This document shows, piece after piece, positions 29,816 through 37,685 of a stretch of DNA of 64,000 bases; the stretch's first letter is position 1, and every line of letters starts with the position of its first letter. The stretch is from Kribbella kalugense (GTDB taxonomy: Bacteria > Actinomycetota > Actinomycetes > Propionibacteriales > Kribbellaceae). The stretch spans positions 124,001 through 188,000 of the forward strand of contig NZ_SODF01000004.1 of assembly GCF_004365875.1 (NCBI RefSeq), in the 5' to 3' direction. Both the position numbers and the translations under genes were made by a program. The notes beneath the pieces are model-generated. The model was not told the origin of the DNA, did no database searches, and saw only the letters and a list, made by a program, of their open reading frames with translations.

Positions 29816-29864
29816 CGGTCGACTGTAGCGTTTGACGGTAGCGGCCTTTGCGTAGAGTCCTGGC
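29816..29864. promoter_or_regulatory. Divergent, probably leaderless promoters of murA and the adenosyltransferase gene
   Basis: Rightward: TTGACG (29832-29837), a 15-base spacer, TAGAGT (29853-29858) and 6 bases to ATG 29865. Leftward: TACAGT on the minus strand (29827-29822) and 6 bases to GTG 29815, with no convincing -35. Neither gene has a ribosome-binding site, so both mRNAs probably start at the first base of the start codon. Confidence 0.6.
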
Positions 29865-30443
29865 ATGGCTGTGAACTTGACGCGGATCTACACGCGCACC
29901 GGTGACGCCGGCGAGACCCGCCTGGGCGACAATTCAACGACCTCGAAGACGGATCCGAGGCTGGCGGCGTACGGCGAGGTGGACGAGGCGAACTCCGCGA
30001 TCGGTGTGGCCATCGCGGCCGGGCACATGAACAGCGCGATCGTGGTGCTGCTGACCCGGATCCAGAACGACCTCTTCGACGTCGGCGCCGACCTGTGCAA
30101 CCCGATCGCGCCCGACCCGGAGTACCCGCCGCTGCGAATCACCCAGGACTACATCGATCGGCTCGAGGGCTGGTGCGACGATTACAACGGTCGTTTGACC
30201 AAGCTCCGCTCGTTCATCCTGCCCGGCGGCACCGAGGGCGCCGCGTACCTGAACGTCGCCCGTACCGTCGTCCGTCGCGCAGAGCGAGCCGGCTGGGCCG
30301 CCGTCGAAGCGCACGGCCCGTCCGTGAACCTGCTCGCGATCACGTACCTCAACCGGCTGTCCGACCTGCTGTTCATCCTCGGCCGCGTCGCCAACCTGTC
30401 CTCCGGCGGCGACGTCCTCTGGGTGCCGGGCGGCGAGCGCTAG
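29865..30443 (+). CDS. Cob(I)yrinic acid a,c-diamide adenosyltransferase, PduO type
   Basis: This 192-residue enzyme transfers the adenosyl group of ATP to cob(I)alamin, making adenosylcobalamin. The ATP-binding N terminus 'RIYTRTGDAGETRLGD' and the second conserved segment 'RRAERAGWAA' (Arg and Glu of the active site) mark the PduO type, which works as a trimer. The pairing with a divergent murA is the same as Rv1314c/Rv1315 in M. tuberculosis. A likely client is the mutase at 34833. No cobalamin riboswitch precedes it. The stop is followed directly by the convergent sppA stop. Confidence 0.94.
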   Translation: MAVNLTRIYTRTGDAGETRLGDNSTTSKTDPRLAAYGEVDEANSAIGVAIAAGHMNSAIVVLLTRIQNDLFDVGADLCNPIAPDPEYPPLRITQDYIDRLEGWCDDYNGRLTKLRSFILPGGTEGAAYLNVARTVVRRAERAGWAAVEAHGPSVNLLAITYLNRLSDLLFILGRVANLSSGGDVLWVPGGER

Positions 30444-32096
30444 CTAGCTGATCTCCCAGTTGAAGGCCATCCGCAGTACGCCGGCCGGTGGCAGGCCGAG
30501 CGCGCTGTAGAGACCGGTGGTGAGGCCGTCGAGTGTCAGCGGTGAAGCGCTGACAGCCAGGTCGTCCGTCGTTGTGGGCGCCCGCAGCTGGCTGAGCAGG
30601 TTGCGGTGCGGGGCCGCGATCACACCGATCTCGTCGCGATCCAGACCGGCCCGGTTGCAGGCGAGCGTCAGCGCGTGCTGGAAGCCGCCGAGCTCGTCGA
30701 CAAGCTTGTGGCCGTGCGCGTCGGCACCGGTCCACACGCGTCCACGAGCGAGCGCCTCGAGGCGTTCCTCAGGCAGACCGCGGTCCTGCGCGGCCTTGGC
30801 GACGAAGTCCTTGTAGATACGGTCGAGCGTCTCCTCCAGCCGCGCCCACTGGTCGTCGGTGAACTCCTCCTGCGCCGAGTACATCTGCGCGTTCGCGCCC
30901 TCGGAGACGACGTCCCGCGAGATCCCGATCCGGCCCATCGCGTCCCGTATGACGCCCTTCCCGGTCAGTACGCCGATCGACCCGGTGATGGTGCCGGGCT
31001 GCGCGACGATCACATCGGCCGGCATCGCGACGAAGTACCCGCCGGACGCGGCCACGCCGCCCATCGACGCGATCACGGGCCGTCCGGTCGAGCGGAGCCG
31101 CAGTACCTCGTTGCGGATCGCGTCAGAGGCGACGTACGAGCCGCCTGGGCTGTCAACGCGCAGTACTACGGCCTTCACGTGCTCGTTCTCCGCGACGGCA
31201 CGCAGTGCGGCGCCGACGGTGTCGGAACCGGACCCTGGACCGCCCATCGGGCTGTTGGAGTTGCGGCCGACCGAGATGCCACCCGTCACTCGCACTACTG
31301 CTACCAGCGGCTTCTGCGGCCAGGGGAGTGTCTTGCGTAGCTCGTGGAGAGTCCGCGGACCACGCCGGATGTACCGCTCGGCCAGCAGCCTGTCGTCGTA
31401 CTGGAGCTGCTTCTCCAGCTCGTCGTACACATCCGACCGATAGCCGAGCCGATCGACCAGACCGGCGTCCAGGCCGGCCTGTGCGTGCAGTGGCGCGCTG
31501 TCGACGAGCTCGCGGATCCGAGCGGTGTCCAGACGCCGCCGTACCGCGATGCCCTCGACAATCTGCTCGTACGCCGACGCCGCGAGCCGGGACGCCATTT
31601 CGCGGGCCGGTGCGGTCATCTCCTTCTCGGTGAACGTGTCGGCCGCCGTCTTGTACTCACGCCGCTTGCCGAACTGCGGGATCACGCCCGCCTTGTCCAG
31701 CGCACCGCGGATGAAGACCGCCTGCACCGACACACCGGTGATGGCCAGATCACCGGACGGCTGCAGCCAGATCTCGTCGAACGCCGTGGCCAGGTAGTAC
31801 GCGACGGTGCCCTGGCCGCTCTCACCGAACGACTCGGTCCAGGCGACAGCCGACTTGCCCGACGTACGGAAGTCGGCCACCGCCTCACGCAGCTCCTGCA
31901 CCTGCGCCAGCGACAACCGCTGACCGCCCAGGTGGGCGACCACGCCGACGACCGAGTCGTCCCGCGCGCCCTTCCGCAAGGCAGACACCAGTTCGCGCAG
32001 CGTCGGCAGATGACGGGCCCGAAAGGCCGCCACCGGAGAGGCAGGCGGCGTCTCGAGAACACCACGGGTCAGATCCAGTTCCAGGAGAGTCCCCAT
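30444..32096 (-). CDS. sppA: Signal peptide peptidase SppA, 67K type
   Basis: This 550-residue Ser/Lys protease digests cleaved signal peptides. It has the duplicated (67K) architecture: an N-terminal half with the catalytic Lys in 'GKRREYKTAADTF' and a C-terminal half with the Ser in 'GGVAASGGYFVAMP'. E. coli SppA has an N-terminal membrane anchor, but none is visible here, so the protein may be soluble or peripheral. The ATG at 32096 is consistent with a leaderless transcript from the promoter listed separately. Confidence 0.92.
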   Translation of the reverse strand: MGTLLELDLTRGVLETPPASPVAAFRARHLPTLRELVSALRKGARDDSVVGVVAHLGGQRLSLAQVQELREAVADFRTSGKSAVAWTESFGESGQGTVAYYLATAFDEIWLQPSGDLAITGVSVQAVFIRGALDKAGVIPQFGKRREYKTAADTFTEKEMTAPAREMASRLAASAYEQIVEGIAVRRRLDTARIRELVDSAPLHAQAGLDAGLVDRLGYRSDVYDELEKQLQYDDRLLAERYIRRGPRTLHELRKTLPWPQKPLVAVVRVTGGISVGRNSNSPMGGPGSGSDTVGAALRAVAENEHVKAVVLRVDSPGGSYVASDAIRNEVLRLRSTGRPVIASMGGVAASGGYFVAMPADVIVAQPGTITGSIGVLTGKGVIRDAMGRIGISRDVVSEGANAQMYSAQEEFTDDQWARLEETLDRIYKDFVAKAAQDRGLPEERLEALARGRVWTGADAHGHKLVDELGGFQHALTLACNRAGLDRDEIGVIAAPHRNLLSQLRAPTTTDDLAVSASPLTLDGLTTGLYSALGLPPAGVLRMAFNWEIS

Positions 32097-32130
32097 ACTC
32101 CGACCCTAGACGCTGGACCCAACCGGTCAA
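32097..32130 (-). promoter_or_regulatory. Leaderless sppA promoter
   Basis: Read on the minus strand: TTGACC (32130-32125), a 16-base spacer, TAGGGT (32108-32103) and 6 bases to ATG 32096. The -35 box overlaps the stop codon of the upstream CU044_5270 gene. Confidence 0.65.
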
Positions 32131-33236
32131 CGGATGGCGGCGGAGGGCGGTGTCGGCTTGTCGTCGGTCCAGCCGGACTCGAGGACGACGGTCGAGCCGG
32201 GCTTCGGGCCGCCGATCGTGGAGCTGAGCAGGCGGCCGGTGGCGGGATCGATGATGTACGTCGCACCGCTCCAGAGCATGCTGGTCCGGGTATCGCCGGG
32301 CTTGTTCGGCCCGGCGGTGATGCTGACCTCGGTGCCGCGGCGGCCGAGTGGGTCCTTCACGCCGGTGCGGATGTGTGTGCCCGGTAGGGCGGCGAGGACG
32401 CGGAGTGCGGCGCCGCGGAGCTTCGGCGGTGCCGGCATCTCGAACAGGAGCCGTCCGGCTGCGGCGAAAACGTCGTACTCGCGGTCGGCTGCAGGTACGC
32501 CCTTGGAGAGGTAGGCGCGGAGCTTGACCGGATCGGTGGGGAGTGCCGCGATCTGCTCGGCGCTCAGGGGCTTGTCGCCGGTCAGGTAGTACCCGGGCGG
32601 GACGTCCTGGAACGACATCTTGTTCACCACAGGTACGCCGTCCTCGGTGCTGATCGGAGTGCGCTCGTACGACAGCTGCCAGGACGTCGGCGACCCCTGT
32701 GCCCGCCACTTCAGCGCGTCGTTCGCAGTGGCCGGCCGATAGCCCAGATTCACCCATCCGAACCAGGACTCCACTCCTGGCTTCATCGGCATCCAGCTCT
32801 CGGTGATCGACCGCCGTTCCAGCGTGTACTTCGGGTTGCCCACTCGCGTCGTCGGACTCACCTGGAGGCTCCGCACCCGGAAGTACTTGCCCGACACCTT
32901 CTCGTCCTTCTCCTGTCGCACGGCCACCGCGATGAGGACCTCGGCCGCAGCCGTCAACCGCGGCGCAGTAGTAGTCGTCGGTCCACTCGGCACCGCTCCA
33001 CCACTGCCACCTCGGCCCACCACCAACGCACCACCCAACCCGACCACAGCCACCAGAGCAGTAGCCGCGGTAACGGCTGTCCCCATCCACCCCGCGCGTA
33101 CGAACGTCTTGAAAGACTTGGCCGGCCTGGCGTCGTGGATCAGCTCTGTGACCTGGCGGCGGGCGGCCTCGGTCGCCTCCGGGGTCGGACCGTCGGTTTC
33201 CGGGAACGCCTTCCGGAGGGCGTCGAACTCGTTCAT
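32127..33236 (-). CDS. CU044_5270 family membrane protein (partner of the ECF sigma factor)
   Basis: This 369-residue protein starts at ATG 33236 in a 4-base overlap with the sigma gene. The short N-terminal cytoplasmic part (about 1-50, with 'ARRQVTELIHDARP') is followed by one membrane helix ('AVTAATALVAVVGLGGALVV') and a large extracellular domain with 'SWMPMKPGVESWFGW' and 'ATYIIDPATGRLLSS'. CU044_5270 proteins typically follow an ECF sigma factor in actinobacteria. A role as anti-sigma factor or signal receptor is inferred from layout and gene pairing. Confidence 0.85.
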   Translation of the reverse strand: MNEFDALRKAFPETDGPTPEATEAARRQVTELIHDARPAKSFKTFVRAGWMGTAVTAATALVAVVGLGGALVVGRGGSGGAVPSGPTTTTAPRLTAAAEVLIAVAVRQEKDEKVSGKYFRVRSLQVSPTTRVGNPKYTLERRSITESWMPMKPGVESWFGWVNLGYRPATANDALKWRAQGSPTSWQLSYERTPISTEDGVPVVNKMSFQDVPPGYYLTGDKPLSAEQIAALPTDPVKLRAYLSKGVPAADREYDVFAAAGRLLFEMPAPPKLRGAALRVLAALPGTHIRTGVKDPLGRRGTEVSITAGPNKPGDTRTSMLWSGATYIIDPATGRLLSSTIGGPKPGSTVVLESGWTDDKPTPPSAAIR

Positions 33237-33847
33237 GACGGCTCTTCCGTGGGGTTGGTGACAGCCGCCCGGACCACCCGACGCGCCCGCGACAAGCGCG
33301 AGCACACCGTCCCGTACGCGATCCCGAGGGCCGCCGCCACCTCGTCGTACGTCAGTTGGCCGAGCGCCACCAGCAGCAGGACCTCCCGGTCCTTCGCGTT
33401 CAGCTTCGCCAACGCAGCCGCCAGCTCACGTGAAGCCCCTTGCGCAGTCACTTGGGCAGCGACTCGATCTTCATGCGCCGCGACCGGGACCGGTAACGGC
33501 AGCTTGGCTGTCGCCCGCCACGCCCGTACTTCGTCTCGTCGGTGACGGCGGATCAGGTTCGTCGCGATCCCGTACAGCCACGCCCGCACCACCCCGCTCC
33601 GCCGGTCGAACCGCTCCCGCTGCCGGAACGCGATCAGGAACGTCTCCGCGGCCAGATCGTCCGCGATGTCGCTGCCCAGCCGGCGAGCGACGTACGAATG
33701 CACCTGACCGAAGTACCGGTCGAAGATCAGCGCGAACCGTTCCGGCTCTTCAACCGACGCCTCCAGCACCCGCCCGTCTTCATCAGCGGGTACGGCGGCG
33801 TCATGCCGCACCCGACCGGGGAATGTTAGGGCCACCTCGGGCGCCAT
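33233..33847 (-). CDS. ECF-type RNA polymerase sigma factor
   Basis: This 204-residue sigma factor starts at ATG 33847, with GAGGAGG 3 bases upstream. Region 2 contains 'FALIFDRYFGQVHSYVARRLG' split by 'DDLAAETFLIAFRQR'. Region 4 has the helix-turn-helix 'QLTYDEVAAALGIAYGTVCSRLSRAR'. Longer in-frame starts lack a ribosome-binding site. It overlaps the CU044_5270 gene by four bases, forming the usual sigma/membrane-protein pair. The stimulus is unknown. Confidence 0.92.
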   Translation of the reverse strand: MAPEVALTFPGRVRHDAAVPADEDGRVLEASVEEPERFALIFDRYFGQVHSYVARRLGSDIADDLAAETFLIAFRQRERFDRRSGVVRAWLYGIATNLIRRHRRDEVRAWRATAKLPLPVPVAAHEDRVAAQVTAQGASRELAAALAKLNAKDREVLLLVALGQLTYDEVAAALGIAYGTVCSRLSRARRVVRAAVTNPTEEPS

Positions 33848-33931
33848 GGGCCTCCTCGCCGACTCACCCTCTTCTTGTCCGATGTCCCCAGACCCCTTCT
33901 CGCGACCCCGTCGACCGGTGAGAGGACGCAC

Positions 33932-33943
33932 GAGAGCGCTCTC
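33932..33943. promoter_or_regulatory. 12-base palindrome GAGAGCGCTCTC
   Basis: A perfect palindrome 84 bases upstream of the sigma gene start, with the same GAGCGCTC core as LacI/CebR-type operators and as the element at 19259. It could control the sigma/CU044_5270 pair, or be part of the 3' region of the gene ending at 33966. Confidence 0.35.
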
Positions 33944-33965
33944 CGGAGGACACGTTGCCGAGAAT

Positions 33966-34295
33966 TCAGGAAGGGTCGAGCAGACCGCGGGCGGCGGCCT
34001 CGTCGTGGGGCCAGACGTAGATGGTCCAGCCGTCGTTGGTCCGGGCCGCGGTCGCCTTGATACCGAAGTCCTTGAGCCGCGACACGAGTACGCGGGCGTC
34101 GTTGTAGTTCGGCACGGTGCGGATGTCGGTCAGCAGCCCGAACGCGTCCCGCTCGGCCGGGCGATGGTCAACCCGGCGTACCAGCGACCCGCCCTTCGCC
34201 TTCGAGAAGGCCCAGCGGCAGAGCAGCACCATCACGCCGGCCAGGGCGATGGCCACCACCGGGAACAGGAAGTACTCCTCGGCGAACACAGACAC
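33966..34295 (-). CDS. Small single-pass membrane protein, unknown function
   Basis: Reading from GTG 34295 (alternative GTG 34289) gives 109 residues. An N-terminal helix 'YFLFPVVAIALAGVMVLLC' is followed by 'RWAFSKAKGG' and a soluble domain of about 65 residues ('GLLTDIRTVPNYNDARVLVSRL ... DGWTIYVWPHDEAAARGLL'). The second part resembles small ferredoxin-like or SPOR-like folds. The frame stays open far upstream through the antisense of meaA, but only this 3' part makes protein-like sense. There is no clear ribosome-binding site. It is divergent from the STAS gene. Confidence 0.65.
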   Translation of the reverse strand: MSVFAEEYFLFPVVAIALAGVMVLLCRWAFSKAKGGSLVRRVDHRPAERDAFGLLTDIRTVPNYNDARVLVSRLKDFGIKATAARTNDGWTIYVWPHDEAAARGLLDPS

Positions 34296-34424
34296 TATTG
34301 TCTCGCGAAACAAAAGATCGCGAACTCTTGGCAACCTTCCGTGTCTCCGGGGAGTCTTTACCAACACAGACGCTGTCACGCGGCCGATCACTCGGGGGCC
34401 GCCGAAAGAGCGGAGGGCACGGAC

Positions 34425-34757
34425 ATGCACGTACCGACCCATGAGTACTCGGCCCAACCAGACAACGTGGTTCATCTGACGGGCATCCTGGACGTGCGCT
34501 CGGTGGGCGACGTCCGTCAAACCCTCAACGACCTCATTGACACGTCCGACGGGGACGTGATCGTTGACCTGGAAGCAGTCGACGCGGTCGATGCGACGGG
34601 TCTCGGTCTGCTGGTCGCGACCCATCGTCGTACCCAGCTCCTCGGCCGTCAGCTCGTGCTCTGGCACCCGCTGCCATCGGTCGTCCGGATCCTCGCCGTC
34701 ACCCGCCTGCACCGAGTCCTGAAGGTGGAGCGCACCCCGCTGCCCATCAGCGCGTAA
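34425..34757 (+). CDS. STAS-domain anti-sigma-factor antagonist-like protein
   Basis: This 110-residue protein starts at ATG 34425 with GGAGGG 7 bases upstream. It is a single STAS domain: 'VVHLTGILDVRSVGDVRQTL' at the first strands and 'VIVDLEAVDAVDATGLGLLVA' at the usual phosphorylation loop, where SpoIIAA proteins have Asp-Ser but this one has Asp-Ala-Thr-Gly. The phospho-acceptor may therefore be the Thr. No anti-sigma kinase is linked. A partner-switching role is inferred from the family. Confidence 0.85.
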   Translation: MHVPTHEYSAQPDNVVHLTGILDVRSVGDVRQTLNDLIDTSDGDVIVDLEAVDAVDATGLGLLVATHRRTQLLGRQLVLWHPLPSVVRILAVTRLHRVLKVERTPLPISA

Positions 34758-34832
34758 GTGTGACCCACACCCCTGGTGACACCAGTCACGAGAGGCAGAC
34801 TCACAAGGGCACACAGTCCTACTCTCGGGTAC

Positions 34833-36812
34833 ATGGCGACCGACAGGGATCGACCGTGGGTGATGCGGACGTACGCGGGCCACTCGTCCGCGGCTGAGTC
34901 GAACGCGTTGTTCCGACGGAACCTGGCCAAGGGCCAGACCGGACTCTCGGTCGCGTTCGATCTGCCGACCCAGACCGGGTACGACGCCGACCACCCGCTG
35001 GCCAAGGGCGAGGTCGGGAAGGTCGGCGTACCGGTCGCGCATCTGGGTGACGTACGGGCGCTGTTCGACCAGATCCCGCTCGCGCAGATGAACACGTCGA
35101 TGACGATCAACGCGACCGCGATGTGGTTGCTCGCGTTGTACCAGGTCGCGGCGCAGGAGCAGGGTGCGCTCCCGGACGAGCTGACCGGTACGACGCAGAA
35201 CGACATCGTGAAGGAGTACCTGTCTCGCGGTACGTACGCCTTCCCGCCGGATGCGTCGTTGCGGCTGACGACCGACGTGATCGCGTACACGGTGGCGCAC
35301 ATGCCGAAGTGGAATCCGATCAACATCTGCAGCTACCACTTGCAGGAGGCGGGGGCGACGCCGGTGCAGGAGCTGGCGTTCGCGCTGTCGACGGCGATCG
35401 CCGTACTCGATCGGGTCCGGGACGGCGGGCAGGTGCCGCCGGAGCGGTTCGATGACGTCGTACAGCGGATCTCGTTCTTCGTGAACGCCGGCGTGCGGTT
35501 CGTCGAGGAGACGTGCAAGATGCGCGCTTTCGTGTCGTTGTGGGATTCGTTGACGCTGGAGCGGTACGGCGTGACCGATCCGAAGGCTCGAAGGCTTCGG
35601 TACGGCGTGCAGGTGAACTCGCTCGGGTTGACCGAGGCGCAGCCGGAGAACAACGTGCAGCGGATCGTGCTCGAGATGCTCGGGGTCACGCTGTCGAAGA
35701 ACGCGCGGGCGCGGGCGGTGCAGTTGCCGGCCTGGAACGAGGCGCTCGGACTGCCGCGGCCGTGGGACCAGCAGTGGTCGCTGCGGATGCAGCAGGTCCT
35801 TGCTTATGAGAGCGACCTGCTCGAGTACGACGACATCTTCGACGGATCGCACGTGATCGAGGCCAAGGTCGCCTCGCTGGTCGACGGTGCCCGGGAGGAG
35901 ATCGACCGGGTGCAGGCGATGGGCGGCGCGGTCGCGGCGGTCGAGAGCGGGTACCTGAAGCAGGCGCTCGTCGCGTCGCATGCCGAACGCCGCCAGCGGA
36001 TCGAGTCCGGCGAGCAGGTCGTGGTCGGGGTGAACCGGTTCGAGAACACCGAGCCGTCGCCGCTGACGGCCGACCTCGACACGGCCATCCAGACCGTCGA
36101 CCCGGCCGCCGAATCCGCCGCTCTGGAGTCGCTGAGCAAGTGGCGCATCGACCGCGACGGTGCGGCCGTCGATACCGCGCTGGCGAAGCTGCGTGCGACC
36201 GCCAAGACGACCGACAACCTGATGCCGGTCACTCTCGAGTGCGCTCGTGCCGGGGTGACTACGGGGGAGTGGGCGGGCGTGCTGCGGGAGATGTACGGCG
36301 AATACCGCGCCCCGACCGGCGTTTCCGGGTCGGTCGGTGTCTCGGCGGGCGGTGCCGAGATCGCGGCCGTCCGCTCGAAGGTCGCCGAGACGTCCGCTGA
36401 GCTCGGTGGTCGACTGCGGCTCCTGGTCGGCAAACCGGGTCTCGATGGCCACTCCAACGGCGCCGAACAGGTCGCTGTGCGTGCACGTGACGTCGGCTTC
36501 GAGGTCATCTACCAGGGCATCCGCCTGACCCCCGAGCAGATCGTCGCGGCCGCGGTCGCCGAGGACGTCCACTGCGTAGGCCTGTCGATTTTGTCGGGCT
36601 CCCACATGGAACTCGTACCTCAGGTAGTCGAGGGCCTCCGCGAAGCCGGCCTGGAAGACGTCCCCGTCGTTGTCGGCGGTATCGTCCCCGACGCCGACGC
36701 CAAATCCCTCCTCGCCGCGGGCGTGGCCGCCATCTACACCCCCAAGGACTACGACCTCACCGGCATGATGTCCGACGTAGTAGACGTAATCCGCCAAGCC
36801 AACAAGCTGTAG
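34833..36812 (+). CDS. meaA: Ethylmalonyl-CoA mutase (MeaA), adenosylcobalamin-dependent
   Basis: This 659-residue mutase interconverts (2R)-ethylmalonyl-CoA and (2S)-methylsuccinyl-CoA in the ethylmalonyl-CoA pathway. The N terminus 'DRPWVMRTYAGHSSAAESN' and 'LAKGQTGLSVAFDLPTQTGY' are typical of actinobacterial MeaA. The C-terminal cobalamin domain has the Asp-x-His-x-x-Gly motif in 'GKPGLDGHSNGAEQ'. ATG 34833 has no ribosome-binding site, but TACTCT lies 7 bases before it, which suggests a leaderless mRNA. The cofactor can come from the adenosyltransferase at 29865. No other pathway gene (such as ccr) is in the window. Confidence 0.92.
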   Translation: MATDRDRPWVMRTYAGHSSAAESNALFRRNLAKGQTGLSVAFDLPTQTGYDADHPLAKGEVGKVGVPVAHLGDVRALFDQIPLAQMNTSMTINATAMWLLALYQVAAQEQGALPDELTGTTQNDIVKEYLSRGTYAFPPDASLRLTTDVIAYTVAHMPKWNPINICSYHLQEAGATPVQELAFALSTAIAVLDRVRDGGQVPPERFDDVVQRISFFVNAGVRFVEETCKMRAFVSLWDSLTLERYGVTDPKARRLRYGVQVNSLGLTEAQPENNVQRIVLEMLGVTLSKNARARAVQLPAWNEALGLPRPWDQQWSLRMQQVLAYESDLLEYDDIFDGSHVIEAKVASLVDGAREEIDRVQAMGGAVAAVESGYLKQALVASHAERRQRIESGEQVVVGVNRFENTEPSPLTADLDTAIQTVDPAAESAALESLSKWRIDRDGAAVDTALAKLRATAKTTDNLMPVTLECARAGVTTGEWAGVLREMYGEYRAPTGVSGSVGVSAGGAEIAAVRSKVAETSAELGGRLRLLVGKPGLDGHSNGAEQVAVRARDVGFEVIYQGIRLTPEQIVAAAVAEDVHCVGLSILSGSHMELVPQVVEGLREAGLEDVPVVVGGIVPDADAKSLLAAGVAAIYTPKDYDLTGMMSDVVDVIRQANKL

Positions 36813-36868
36813 CCCCTGCGCGCCCCCGACCGCCTCGTGGTTTCGCCCGGGCGTGGTAGAAGAGGTAC

Positions 36869-37681
36869 ATGAACACTCGAGTGCTCTCCAACGGAACTGA
36901 GATCCCGGTGCTTGGACTTGGGGTCTGGCAGGTGGATGACGGGGTGGAAACCGAGCAGTCCGTGACCTGGGCTCTGGAGACCGGGTATCGGCTGATCGAC
37001 ACCGCGCAGGCCTACGGGAACGAGGTCAGTGTCGGGAAGGCGATCCGCGAGAGCGGGATTCCGCGGGAGGAGATCTTCCTGACGACCAAGTTCTACCCGG
37101 GTGGGAAGGACGCGCGGGTCGAGGCGGAGAAGAGTCTCGAGCGGCTCGGTACGGAGTACCTCGATCTGTACCTGATCCACTGGCCGCAGGGTGGTCCGAC
37201 CTGGGCCTGGCCGGGGATGGAGGCCGCCGTCGAGGCCGGCCTGACCAAGGGCATCGGCATCTCCAACTTCAGCGCCACCGAACTCCAGGAGCTCGGCAAG
37301 ATCGCCCAGATCCAGCCGGCCGTGAACCAGATCCAGTTCAGCCCGTTCGAGTACCGCAAGGCCCTGGTCGAGGCCTGCGAAGAGGCGAACGTCGTCGCGC
37401 AGGCCTACAGCCCGCTCGGCACCGGCCGCCACCTCGGCGACCCGGTCGTTGCGCGGATCGCCGAGGCCACCGGCAAAACGCCGGCGCAGGTCCTGATCCG
37501 CTGGGCGATCCAGAAGGGCCTCTCGGTCATCCCGAAGTCCACTCACCAGAACCGGATCGTCGAGAACTTCGACGTCTTCGACTTCGAGCTGGACGACGCC
37601 GCGGTCGCCGACCTGGACGGCCTCGACAAGACCCACGGAACCGCCGACGCGCTCTCGCAAAGCGGCAAGTGGTGGTCGTGA
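36869..37681 (+). CDS. Aldo/keto reductase
   Basis: This 270-residue NADPH-dependent reductase has the complete catalytic tetrad: Asp and Tyr in 'LIDTAQAYGNE', Lys in 'FLTTKFYPGG' and His in 'YLIHWPQGG'. The cofactor site is in 'SVIPKSTHQNRIVEN'. It belongs to the 2,5-diketo-gluconate reductase/AKR5 group by length and pattern. The stop is 4 bases before the DyP peroxidase start, so the genes may be co-transcribed, although no functional link to the encapsulin is known. Confidence 0.92.
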   Translation: MNTRVLSNGTEIPVLGLGVWQVDDGVETEQSVTWALETGYRLIDTAQAYGNEVSVGKAIRESGIPREEIFLTTKFYPGGKDARVEAEKSLERLGTEYLDLYLIHWPQGGPTWAWPGMEAAVEAGLTKGIGISNFSATELQELGKIAQIQPAVNQIQFSPFEYRKALVEACEEANVVAQAYSPLGTGRHLGDPVVARIAEATGKTPAQVLIRWAIQKGLSVIPKSTHQNRIVENFDVFDFELDDAAVADLDGLDKTHGTADALSQSGKWWS

Positions 37682-37685
37682 ACAC

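Noticed and set aside
29700..29864. A cobalamin riboswitch upstream of the adenosyltransferase gene
   Set aside because: Only 49 bases of intergenic DNA and a probable leaderless start; no B12-box-like sequence seen.
33966..36797. A 943-codon open frame on the minus strand opposite meaA
   Set aside because: It is a high-GC antisense shadow of meaA rich in Arg, Asp and His; only its last about 109 codons (33966-34295) resemble a real protein.
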